A stretch of DNA of 64,000 nucleotides from Henriciella marina (GTDB lineage: Bacteria > Pseudomonadota > Alphaproteobacteria > Caulobacterales > Hyphomonadaceae), in NCBI RefSeq assembly GCF_027213945.1, contig NZ_JAPWGW010000003.1:62001-126000 (forward strand), read 5' to 3'. This document shows positions 54,645 through 62,339 of the stretch, piece after piece. The notes beneath the pieces are model-generated. The model was not told the origin of the DNA. It did no database searches and saw nothing but the letters and a program-made list of their open reading frames with translations. The first letter of the stretch is position 1, and every line of letters starts with the position of its first letter. The translations under genes were made by a program, and so were the position numbers.

Positions 54645-54656
54645 ATAAGAAAAATA

Positions 54657-55196
54657 TCAGCTGAATGTCTCCGGTCCATTTCCGGGCGGCGACCCGTACG
54701 TATTGGCTTTCGGATCACTTGGCAGACTGCCAACAATGAGGGCCGCGAGGAGAGCGTTCACAACATAGGAGAGGATGATCAGCGGAAAGAGCAGGTCCAC
54801 CAGCTGGCGAGACGCCTGCGTGAGCTGCACTTCATCTGCCGTCGCCCAGCCTTCCATGACAGCTTCGAGCAAGGCGGTGCCCTCAGATCCCAGGAACAGC
54901 CCACCCAGCAAGGCAAACATCAGGACGAATGTGAAGAACTTTCCACACCAGACCGCGATAATCCACCAGCCGCTGGTTCCGGCATCGTGGAAGCGTTTGG
55001 CGAAGATGCAGATGTTAGCGTAGACGAGGCCCAGCGTGACCAGCATGGCAACGATGCCGAGCAGGCCGCCCATTGCGCCTGCAAGCTTGATTTCCATGCC
55101 GCGCTTGATGACAGCCACGACCGTCACGAGCACGACGCCCTGCCAGAAGCGCCGCTTCGCGATCCGTCCGTTCGGATTGAAAAGAAGATCTTTCAT
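54657..55196 (-). CDS. DUF805 family membrane protein
   Basis: A 179-residue membrane protein with four helices. It starts MKDLLFNPNGRIAKRRFWQGVVLV, with the G-R-x-x-R-x-x-F/Y-W motif, and continues AKRFHDAGTSGWWIIAVW, the R-x-H-D-x-x-x-S-G-W motif, both diagnostic for DUF805. No known function. It lies 37 bp after pccA and 78 bp before the larger relative at 53775-54578, suggesting an old duplication or paired function. Confidence 0.85.
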   Translation of the reverse strand: MKDLLFNPNGRIAKRRFWQGVVLVTVVAVIKRGMEIKLAGAMGGLLGIVAMLVTLGLVYANICIFAKRFHDAGTSGWWIIAVWCGKFFTFVLMFALLGGLFLGSEGTALLEAVMEGWATADEVQLTQASRQLVDLLFPLIILSYVVNALLAALIVGSLPSDPKANTYGSPPGNGPETFS

Positions 55197-55233
55197 CGCC
55201 TGACGGCAAAGCTCCGGACTGTTAGCGTGATGC

Positions 55234-57231
55234 CTATTCGAATTCGACCATGATTTCGTCGGCAGCTACGCTGTCGCCAGCGCCGACATTGATTGTCTTC
55301 ACGGTGCCGGTCGCCTCAGCGCGAATGATGTTCTGCATCTTCATGGCCTCAACGATACAGACAGCCTCGCCTTCCTCGACCTGCTGGCCGACCTCAACGT
55401 CGACCGAAACGACCAGGCCCGGCATTGGCGAGATGATCAGCTTGGATGTATCCGGCTTCGGCTTTTCAGGCAGACGTTCAAGCATCTTGGCCGTCAGTGG
55501 CGTACAGACGAGGGCGCGCACAGCCACACCGCGATGGCGCAGCAGATAGCCTTCGGTCTTGTCGGCAAACTTTACAGCAAATGGTTCGCCGTCGATCGTG
55601 CCTTCGAGAAGGTGCGTGCCCGGCTTCCATTCAGTTTCCAGCAAATGGGTTTTGCCATCAATGCTGACCTTCGCGCTGTCATCACCAAGCTCAAGCTCGA
55701 TGTCCTGATGGTGCTTGTCCAGAATGACGACCCAGTCCTTGCGGGCTGCCTCCGGCTCGCTCATGCGGCCCGAGATCTGCTCCGCGCGGCGTGCAAAAAC
55801 GCCGTGCACATAAGCGGCCGTGACCGTCAGATAGAGGCGCTGCCTGTCGGTCGGCTCGACACCATCAAAACCGTCAGGGAACTCGTCCTTGATATAGGCC
55901 GTGGTGATGTCGCCGGACCGGAAACGCTTCTCGTCCATGACCGCCGCGACAAACGGAATGTTGTCCTGGATGCCTTCGATGTGAAAGCGGTCCAGCGCGG
56001 AGGCCTGGGTATCAAGCGCGGTGTCACGGTCCTTGCCGTGGGTCACCAGCTTGGCGATCATGGGGTCGTAGAACATCGAGATTTCGTCGCCCTCACGGAC
56101 ACCGGAATCCATGCGCACCACACCCTCGCCAAGCTCGCCTTCAGCCGGCGGATGAAAGCGACGCAAGCGGCCGATCGATGGCAGGAACTTGCGATAAGGA
56201 TCTTCGGCGTAGACGCGGCTTTCGATCGCCCAGCCATTGATCTTCAACTCATCCTGCTTGAGGGCAAGCTTTTCGCCATATGCAGAGCGTAGCATCTGCT
56301 CGACCAGGTCGACCCCGGTGATCATCTCGGTCACCGGATGTTCCACCTGCAGGCGGGTGTTCATTTCAAGAAAGTAAAAGCTCTTGTCGACGCCCGACGC
56401 GACGAACTCGACTGTCCCCGCGCTGTCATAGTCCACGGCCTTGGCCAGCGCGACAGCCTGCTCGCCCATCTTCTTGCGGGTCGCCTCATCAAGCAGCGGG
56501 CTTGGCGCTTCCTCAATGACTTTCTGGTTGCGGCGCTGGATCGAACATTCGCGCTCAAACAGGTAGACACAGTTGCCGTGCTTGTCGCCCATGATCTGGA
56601 TTTCGACGTGCCGCGGCTGTTCGATGAATTTTTCGATGAAGATCCGGTCGTCGCCGAATGAGGCCTTGGCCTCTGCCTTTACAGCTGGAAAGCCTTCCTC
56701 GACTTCCTTGTCATTATAGGCGACGCGAATGCCCTTGCCGCCGCCACCAGCCGATGCCTTGATCATCACCGGATAGCCGACGTCATTGGAGACCTTCACG
56801 GCTTCTTTGGTGTCCTCGATCAGCCCCATATGGCCGGGCACGGTGCTGACGCCAGCTTCCGCGGCAAGGTTCTTGGAGCTGATCTTGTCACCCATCGCCT
56901 CGATGGCGTGCGGGTTCGGACCGACAAAGGCGATGCCTTCCTTTTCAAGCCGCTTTGCAAATTCAGGGTTTTCCGACAGGAAGCCGAAGCCTGGATGGAC
57001 CGCTTGAGCGCCGGTCTGCTTCACCGCATCGACGATCTTGTCCATGACTAGGTACGATTCTGCGGCAGGCGAAGGACCAATGTGGACCGTTTCATCGGCC
57101 ATCTCGACAGCCATGGAGCCAGCGTCGGCATCTGAATAGACAACGACCGTTTTGATACCGAGGCGTCGGCAGGTCTTGATCACACGGACAGCAATCTCGC
57201 CGCGGTTGGCGATCAGGATTTTCTCGAACAT
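55234..57231 (-). CDS. pccA: Acetyl/propionyl-CoA carboxylase alpha subunit, probably propionyl-CoA carboxylase
   Basis: A 665-residue biotin-dependent subunit: biotin carboxylase (GGGGKGIRVAYN, EMNTRLQVEHPVTE), a BT-type linker domain (about 450-590) and C-terminal biotinyl domain with EAMKMQN. The start MFEKILIANRGEIAVRVIKTCRRLGIKTVVVYSDAD and overall length fit PccA, which carboxylates propionyl-CoA to methylmalonyl-CoA. The beta subunit is not in the window. It is a distinct paralogue of the 646-residue subunit at 33881. Confidence 0.9.
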   Translation of the reverse strand: MFEKILIANRGEIAVRVIKTCRRLGIKTVVVYSDADAGSMAVEMADETVHIGPSPAAESYLVMDKIVDAVKQTGAQAVHPGFGFLSENPEFAKRLEKEGIAFVGPNPHAIEAMGDKISSKNLAAEAGVSTVPGHMGLIEDTKEAVKVSNDVGYPVMIKASAGGGGKGIRVAYNDKEVEEGFPAVKAEAKASFGDDRIFIEKFIEQPRHVEIQIMGDKHGNCVYLFERECSIQRRNQKVIEEAPSPLLDEATRKKMGEQAVALAKAVDYDSAGTVEFVASGVDKSFYFLEMNTRLQVEHPVTEMITGVDLVEQMLRSAYGEKLALKQDELKINGWAIESRVYAEDPYRKFLPSIGRLRRFHPPAEGELGEGVVRMDSGVREGDEISMFYDPMIAKLVTHGKDRDTALDTQASALDRFHIEGIQDNIPFVAAVMDEKRFRSGDITTAYIKDEFPDGFDGVEPTDRQRLYLTVTAAYVHGVFARRAEQISGRMSEPEAARKDWVVILDKHHQDIELELGDDSAKVSIDGKTHLLETEWKPGTHLLEGTIDGEPFAVKFADKTEGYLLRHRGVAVRALVCTPLTAKMLERLPEKPKPDTSKLIISPMPGLVVSVDVEVGQQVEEGEAVCIVEAMKMQNIIRAEATGTVKTINVGAGDSVAADEIMVEFE

Positions 57232-57388
57232 GACTGACCCCTGAATCAGCAGTGATTTATAAAAGAAGCCCTGACTTATAGCCCGGCGGCCAGCCTGTCC
57301 ATGACGTGCCCTTGCGTCATGCCTCCGGTTTAAGAGATCTGACTGTAATCTGTCCTGATTGCGGGCTCAGCCTGAGCGCGAGCACCGC

Positions 57389-58363
57389 TCAGGCGCTGTC
57401 GCGTAAACCGTCCTCACGCAGGGCTTCTGAAAGCCCGCGCGTAAAGGCCGGAACGTCTTCTTTCATCAGGTTCACGAGGCGCCGCTCAGCCGGGGTGATC
57501 GATTTGTCCCAGCCAAGTCGTTTGAGGAACCACTGGCTTTCCTCTTCGGTGATCTTGGCCCCAGCGCGCCGCGCTTCATTGGCGGCATAGTAGCGAGCCC
57601 GGGCTGCGGACTCGTCGCTATAGCTGACGCGGTCGAACCATTTCCCGCCGATGAAGGCATTGCTCATACGCCCCAGGAAACCGCCAACATTGACGTCTGT
57701 GTCGCGAAGCCATGCCTCGCGCGTCAGGGCACACTCTTCTGTCTGTGGATCTGGATGCGCAGCAGAGACGAGATGGTTCAGCACAGCCTTGGCGAACACA
57801 TTTTCCCAGCTCTTGGAGTTCAATGCGTGGCCGATCGCGTCATTCGTGCGAAACAGCACATTCGCTTCATGCCTTGAGATAGAGATTGATCCGTCGCCGG
57901 CCGGCGCGTGCAGGATACGGCGCATACGCTCTGTCATTTCATCGTCGGCAAAACCTGCCTCGATGATCCTGTTCGAAATCGCATTCAGACAGAAATGAGA
58001 GAGGCGGACCGGCGCACCTTCGGCAAAGCGCAGTGTCGACAGTATGAGGTCAATCTCAGCATCGTTCGGCAGATGCCCTTTCCCCTCGATCTGCGAGATC
58101 AACCAGTCTGTTTCTTCTTCGGTGACCCAGCCTGCCGGCGTTTCCTGCAGTAGCAGAAAGTCCTTCACGATTTCGACAAACCGGTCGGTCCAGTCCGGAT
58201 CAGGCGCGGCCAGCGTGGAATTTAGCCGGAACAATGCCTCGGCTTCCTCACGCGAGACGATGCCATCGCTGTAGATTTCATTGAGAAGCAGGCGCGCTTC
58301 AGATTGGCTCAGCTGCCCAAGTTGCGCGATCTGTGCCATACGCGCTTTCAAGTCCTCGGACAT
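57389..58363 (-). CDS. Hypothetical protein with internally repeated motif
   Basis: A 324-residue soluble, helical protein. A motif occurs twice: DGIVSREEAEALFRLNSTLA near residue 35 and GSISISRHEANVLFRTNDAIG near residue 180, each followed by a Trp and an amphipathic helix ending in hydrophobic residues (FVEIVKDFLLL and VFAKAVLNHLV). Related spacing recurs around ITEEESQWFLKRLGWDKSITPAERRLVNLMK. This suggests an array of EF-hand-like or TerB-like helical repeats, without complete calcium loops. No family name is known to me. The ATG at 58363 is preferred over 58390 as it starts a continuous helical domain. Confidence 0.65.
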   Translation of the reverse strand: MSEDLKARMAQIAQLGQLSQSEARLLLNEIYSDGIVSREEAEALFRLNSTLAAPDPDWTDRFVEIVKDFLLLQETPAGWVTEEETDWLISQIEGKGHLPNDAEIDLILSTLRFAEGAPVRLSHFCLNAISNRIIEAGFADDEMTERMRRILHAPAGDGSISISRHEANVLFRTNDAIGHALNSKSWENVFAKAVLNHLVSAAHPDPQTEECALTREAWLRDTDVNVGGFLGRMSNAFIGGKWFDRVSYSDESAARARYYAANEARRAGAKITEEESQWFLKRLGWDKSITPAERRLVNLMKEDVPAFTRGLSEALREDGLRDSA

Positions 58364-58458
58364 CCTGATTCCACCCGGTGCCGGTTCCAACAGCCCTAGA
58401 GGTCGCAGAAACCCCTTTAAAAGGCGTTATCAAGCCCATGCGCCGTTCCGGCCCCGGC

Positions 58459-58869
58459 TCATCGCATCCGCAGGAATTTGGAGAACAGGTATAGAAGGTC
58501 ACGCGGCATATCCGGGTTGAGCAGCGCGTCGATTGATTCGTCCTGGCGAACGACCATCGTTGACGACCCTTCATCATCGTCGACACGATGATAGTTCATG
58601 CTCCACTCGGGGAAGGCGCGCTTTTCGACAGGCTCCCCGATGATCTGGGTCACACCTTGATGGCGATCATCCCTCATGATGCGCTGATAGGTATTGAGGA
58701 CTTCGTCGCGCTCGCCCTCAAGAGCCTGCATGAACGAACGACCATTTTGGGCGAGAAATCCAGTCAGGTAACGTTCGTCATTATTCGACTGCGACACGTT
58801 GAGGATGCTGTCGATATCATCGTCAGCAAGGCCTTCCACGGCCGTGCTGACATAAACCAGCCGGTACAT
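58459..58869 (-). CDS. BLUF-domain blue-light photoreceptor
   Basis: A 136-residue single-domain BLUF protein that would bind FAD and sense blue light. By alignment from memory with PixD, the flavin-network residues are Tyr6 (RLVYVS), Asn30 (SQSNN) and Gln48 (FMQALEG). The remainder (RDEVLNTYQRIMRDDRHQGVTQIIGEPVEKRAFPEWSMNY) matches the second half, including the semi-conserved Trp in FPEWSM. About 30 C-terminal residues may dimerise. The output partner is not obvious; the neighbouring 57389 gene is cotranscribed or nearly so. Confidence 0.92.
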   Translation of the reverse strand: MYRLVYVSTAVEGLADDDIDSILNVSQSNNDERYLTGFLAQNGRSFMQALEGERDEVLNTYQRIMRDDRHQGVTQIIGEPVEKRAFPEWSMNYHRVDDDEGSSTMVVRQDESIDALLNPDMPRDLLYLFSKFLRMR

Positions 58870-59184
58870 TCGTCTGTCTCTCTATCCTCGTTCGCGCAAG
58901 CGAATATTGCCTGCGAAGTGGCGTTTACAATCTACTGAATGTCTTTGAGCGCCAGCGTACGTCACAATAGCCCAGTTTATCATTTTTCGATCAATAGCGA
59001 TACTATCAACTGTTAAAGCCTTCTCCGTTTTCAAGGTCTTGAGGCGGAAAGCGCCCCGGCATCGGCAGCAGGCCCTTTCTAAGCCACCGCCTAGCCTTTG
59101 CTTGACTGCCTTTGCGGAAGCCTCGCACTCTCGACATACAGAAAAGAAAGACACCGCCTTGGGCAGGATGTCTGGGAGGAAAAC
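58870..59184. other. Intergenic stretch between divergent genes
   Basis: About 315 bp between the BLUF gene start and the GTG at 59185. It is AT-richer around 58970-59015 and should hold the promoters of both divergent genes, but I see no confident -35/-10 pair, RNA gene or repeat. Confidence 0.5.
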
Positions 59185-59835
59185 GTGCCGAGGTTGAAAC
59201 AGGCGGGCCGTGAGGCCGGCAACCCCTTCGCGAACCGCATATTCGACCTGTTGTTCGAAGACCGCGACCCTGTTGAGAGCCCGGGCACGGCAACCGGCAC
59301 GCCCGGCAACTGGTGGACCGTCTTCAACATCGTCCCCGACGCATTCAAGCACACGACAGAGGGCTTCCAGTTCTATCGCTCCAAAGAGCGCAAGCTGGAC
59401 CCGAAACTGAGAGAGCTTGGCCAGACGCGCGCCGGGTTTACGGTGGGATCGCAATTTGTCTTCTCACAACATTGCAAGGCAAGCCGCGATGTCGGCCTGA
59501 CCGAAGCACAGATCGAAGCGATCCCGCACTGGCAGGTCGCCAATTGCTATAGCGAAATCGAGCGCGCGGTCCTTGCCTATACGGATGCGCTTGTCCTGCA
59601 GCGCGGGCGCGTCAGCGACGGGGTCTTCCTTGCGCTCAAGGCATCGCTCTCGGACGAGGAAATTCTGGAGCTGACCTACACCACATGCACCTACATGATG
59701 CATGCCGTGATGAGCCGCGCCCTGCGGCTCGAATATGATGATGTCGACGACCGCATCGTCGAGGTGCCAGCACCCGGCGGCGACAGCGCCGACGTCATGT
59801 CCATGGTCGACGACAACAAAAAGGGGGAGGAATAA
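59185..59835 (+). CDS. Carboxymuconolactone decarboxylase family (AhpD-like) protein
   Basis: A 216-residue helical protein. RAGFTVGSQFVFSQHCKASRDVGLTEAQIEAIPHW carries the family's peroxidase-like C/H region (only one Cys, in SQHCK, instead of CxxC), and ERAVLAYTDALVLQRGRVSDGVFLALKASLSDEEILELTYTTCTYMMHA is the second half. The start is a GTG at 59185 with GGAGG 5 bases upstream; the earlier ATG at 59098 lacks support. It is one base apart from the VOC gene, so they likely act together on a small molecule, role unknown. Confidence 0.88.
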   Translation: MPRLKQAGREAGNPFANRIFDLLFEDRDPVESPGTATGTPGNWWTVFNIVPDAFKHTTEGFQFYRSKERKLDPKLRELGQTRAGFTVGSQFVFSQHCKASRDVGLTEAQIEAIPHWQVANCYSEIERAVLAYTDALVLQRGRVSDGVFLALKASLSDEEILELTYTTCTYMMHAVMSRALRLEYDDVDDRIVEVPAPGGDSADVMSMVDDNKKGEE

Positions 59836-59836
59836 A

Positions 59837-60367
59837 ATGGCCTATCATCATCTCGCGCTCGCCGCGAAAGACATGAAGGCGACCCACGACTTCTATGAAG
59901 GCATCATGGGGTTCGAACTGGTCAAGGTAGAGGTCGCGCCCATACCGTCAGGCGGTTGGGGCAAGCATTTCTTCTACCGCATGGACGGCGACGATTCCCG
60001 CTTCATCGCCTTCTGGGAGCTGCATGACACCGCCACCCAGGATAAGCACATCCACGACCTCAATGAGGCCGCGAACCTGCCGGCACTGACCAATCACTAT
60101 TCCTTCGCCGTTTCCACCAAGGAAGAGCTTGCCGCCTGGAAGGACAAGTGGCGGAAGGCCGGCCTCAAGGTCTTCGAGATCGACCATAACTGGTGCCATT
60201 CGATCTACACGACAGATCCCAACGGCAATGGCGTCGAATTCTGCCTGACGACAGGCAGCTTCGACAAAGCAGACCGCGACCGCGCGCTCGCGGCGCTCGA
60301 TGAGACTGAGTTCAAGCCGTCCCCGCCGCCAGCCATGGTCAAGTTCTGGGAGCCGGAGCCCGCCTGA
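59837..60367 (+). CDS. VOC (glyoxalase/bleomycin-resistance fold) protein
   Basis: A 176-residue protein with the vicinal-oxygen-chelate repeat: HHLALAAKDMKATHDFYEGIMGFELV (first metal His), FYRMDGDDSRFIAFWELHD, NHYSFAVSTKEELAAWKDKWRKAGLKV (second His) and DPNGNGVEFCLTTG (metal Glu). This is the pattern of extradiol-dioxygenase-like or glyoxalase-like members. The AGGGGGAGG ribosome site overlaps the end of the CMD gene. Substrate unknown; pairing with a CMD protein recalls aromatic or lactone degradation. Confidence 0.88.
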   Translation: MAYHHLALAAKDMKATHDFYEGIMGFELVKVEVAPIPSGGWGKHFFYRMDGDDSRFIAFWELHDTATQDKHIHDLNEAANLPALTNHYSFAVSTKEELAAWKDKWRKAGLKVFEIDHNWCHSIYTTDPNGNGVEFCLTTGSFDKADRDRALAALDETEFKPSPPPAMVKFWEPEPA

Positions 60368-60377
60368 GGCCCTTGTC

Positions 60378-61385
60378 CTAGTTCTTCAGGACCGCCCGCA
60401 CCCACGGCCCGTAGCCGGAGCCGCCAAGCATGGCGAGCTGCTGTTCGGCAGAGACCTCATTGATCGGCACTTGCGGTGTCGCCATCGGGTGCACCGCTTT
60501 GCGAAGCGGGCGCTGGCCTGCCGGCATCATGATGATCTCGGCAATCGCGCGCGGTATATCCATCGGGTCGGTATTGCCGCCGCCATTGCCCGCATCGCCC
60601 ATGCCTGCGGTCAGCAGCGGATAGGCAGCGATGAGCGGCTCGCGTGAGCGCTCTTTCAGGTCGGCGGAATTCACGGCCGCGTTCTGCCAGATTTCAGTGG
60701 GGTAACCGCCCGGCTGGATGATCGTGACTTCAATGCCCTTGTCGACCGTCTCATAGGCAAGCTGTTCGCTGAGGGCTTCAAGCGCGAATTTGGTCGGTGA
60801 ATACTGGCCAAGACCCGGAATGATCAGACGGCCAAGCTGCGACGTCACATTGAAGATCTGCCCCCTGCCCGCCTCACGCATGGCCGGCAGCGCGGCGCGG
60901 ATCATGCGCTGGGCGCCGAACACGTTCGTGTCGAACATCAGCTTTGTTGCCTCAAGGTCCTGCACTTCGATCGGCCCGGACATGGCGATGCCCGCATTGT
61001 TGATCAGGATATCGAGCGCGCCGCCGGCGGCAGCTTCAGCTTCGGCGACGCCAGCTTCGACCTGCTCATCAGAGGTGATGTCAATTTCGATGACCGTGAT
61101 GTCCAGATTTTCTTCTTCCGCCAGCGCGCGAAGCTCATCAGCTTCCTGACGCGGCAGGTTCCGCATGGTCGCGAAGACTTTTGCGCCAAGCCGGGCATAA
61201 TGTTCAGCTCCAAGGCGCCCAAACCCTGAAGATGAGCCCGTTATAAGGATGGATTTGCCCGAAAGCCCCATCGCCGCGCCGCTGGACGACTGAGCCGCCG
61301 CACCTGAAACTGAAGATGCAGCGAGTGCTGCTGCGCCTGCCCCGAGAAGGAGTTGGCGGCGGCTGGGGGACATGGATCTGGACAT
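60378..61385 (-). CDS. Tat-exported short-chain dehydrogenase/reductase
   Basis: A 335-residue SDR with a twin-arginine signal peptide: SRRQLLLGAGAAALAASSVSGAAAQ. The mature enzyme has the NAD(P) loop TGSSSGFGRLGAEHYARLG (TGxxxGxG), NNAGIAMSG, catalytic Ser in NVTSQLGR and YSPTK (Tyr and Lys). The catalytic core resembles retinol-dehydrogenase-like SDRs. Export of a folded NAD(P)-binding enzyme by Tat is uncommon, as pyridine nucleotides are scarce in the periplasm. It converges with the VOC gene, 10 bp away. Confidence 0.88.
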   Translation of the reverse strand: MSRSMSPSRRQLLLGAGAAALAASSVSGAAAQSSSGAAMGLSGKSILITGSSSGFGRLGAEHYARLGAKVFATMRNLPRQEADELRALAEEENLDITVIEIDITSDEQVEAGVAEAEAAAGGALDILINNAGIAMSGPIEVQDLEATKLMFDTNVFGAQRMIRAALPAMREAGRGQIFNVTSQLGRLIIPGLGQYSPTKFALEALSEQLAYETVDKGIEVTIIQPGGYPTEIWQNAAVNSADLKERSREPLIAAYPLLTAGMGDAGNGGGNTDPMDIPRAIAEIIMMPAGQRPLRKAVHPMATPQVPINEVSAEQQLAMLGGSGYGPWVRAVLKN

Positions 61386-61615
61386 TCGGGCACCTCTTCG
61401 CTTTCCAATTTGCGCGCATTGTAGCTGAGGCGGCGAGCATGTCGAACAGCTTCGCGTTCACAATTCGGCGATGAGCTATGCGCGCGCCAGATAAGTGTCA
61501 TCACAGGCCGCAGTGAAACCGGTTGAGACAAAGCGCGTTTCCAATGGGCGTCATGAGCAAACGCAACGACGCGTTGAACAGATTTACAAACGTGCAACCG
61601 CACAAGGAGACGATG

Positions 61616-62224
61616 ATGACGCACGCCAAAGGATTCACGAGCAAGCTTCGCGCCCATATGGCCGCCGGCGCTTTCCTCGCAGCTGGCGCCGTGGCTTTCG
61701 CGCCAATCGCGCAAGCCGCGAACGAAGATCATGATGCAGCCCTGCTGGTGACCGATACCGCGGCGCAGGCAGTTACCGCACTCGACGATCAGGTCATTTC
61801 AGACGACGAGGCTGACCGCGTTCTGTCTAATGTGGACATCGACGCCGTCGCCAAATTCACACTCGGCAACAAGTGGGCAAACATCTCTGCCGATGAACAG
61901 TCACGCTATGTTGATGCCTTCAGGGTCTTTGCGCGCAATCAGATGAAAGAGCACCTGTCCGGCCTCTCCGGCGCGGACGTCAAAGTGACGGACGTCATCG
62001 CTCGCGGTGACAAGGATGCTATTGTGGTGACGCAGGTTCGCACCGCAGGCAACGACCTTCCGCAAGAGATGAGCTGGCGCGTTATGGCCAATGGCAGCTG
62101 GCATATCGTCGATATCCAGGCGCAGGACATCTGGTTCGCCATCGAACAGCGCGCCCAGTTCGGCGCCATCCTCGACCGTAACAATGGCGACATCGATGCG
62201 CTGATCAACGAGATCTCGAGCTAG
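61616..62224 (+). CDS. MlaC/Ttg2D-like periplasmic phospholipid-binding protein
   Basis: A 202-residue exported protein with signal peptide ending FAPIAQA (about residue 35). NVDIDAVAKFTLGNKWANISADEQSRYVDAFRVFARNQM is the MlaC signature, and later VVTQVRTAGNDLPQEMSWRVMANGSWHIVDIQAQDIWFAIEQRAQFGAILDRNNGDIDALINEI covers the lipid-binding sheet and C-terminal helix. Family members shuttle phospholipids between outer and inner membranes in the Mla system; no other mla gene is nearby. The ATG at 61616 has AAGGAG 6 bases upstream, better spaced than the adjacent ATG at 61613. Confidence 0.88.
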   Translation: MTHAKGFTSKLRAHMAAGAFLAAGAVAFAPIAQAANEDHDAALLVTDTAAQAVTALDDQVISDDEADRVLSNVDIDAVAKFTLGNKWANISADEQSRYVDAFRVFARNQMKEHLSGLSGADVKVTDVIARGDKDAIVVTQVRTAGNDLPQEMSWRVMANGSWHIVDIQAQDIWFAIEQRAQFGAILDRNNGDIDALINEISS

Positions 62225-62248
62225 GCTCCACAATTCTCTCGCATTTCG

Positions 62249-62274
62249 AAAAGCCGGCCTTCGCGCCGGCTTTT
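62249..62274 (+). terminator. Terminator after the MlaC-like gene
   Basis: AAAAGCCGGC (62249-62258) and GCCGGCTTTT (62265-62274) form a strong hairpin with a T run. Confidence 0.85.
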
Positions 62275-62287
62275 CTCTTGCCCGCAA

Positions 62288-62318
62288 TAAAAAAGGCCCC
62301 GAACGGATCGGGGCCTTT
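62288..62318 (-). terminator. Terminator of the M3 peptidase gene
   Basis: AAAGGCCCC (62292-62300) pairs with GGGGCCTTT (62310-62318). On the minus strand the stem is followed by a run of T (complement of 62288-62294), so it ends the peptidase transcript. Confidence 0.85.
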
Positions 62319-62339
62319 CAGTGTCAGATGAACACGTCT

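Noticed and set aside
58882-59454. 190-residue minus-strand frame over the gap and CMD gene
   Set aside because: Overlaps the well-supported CMD gene and has no ribosome site or recognisable domain.
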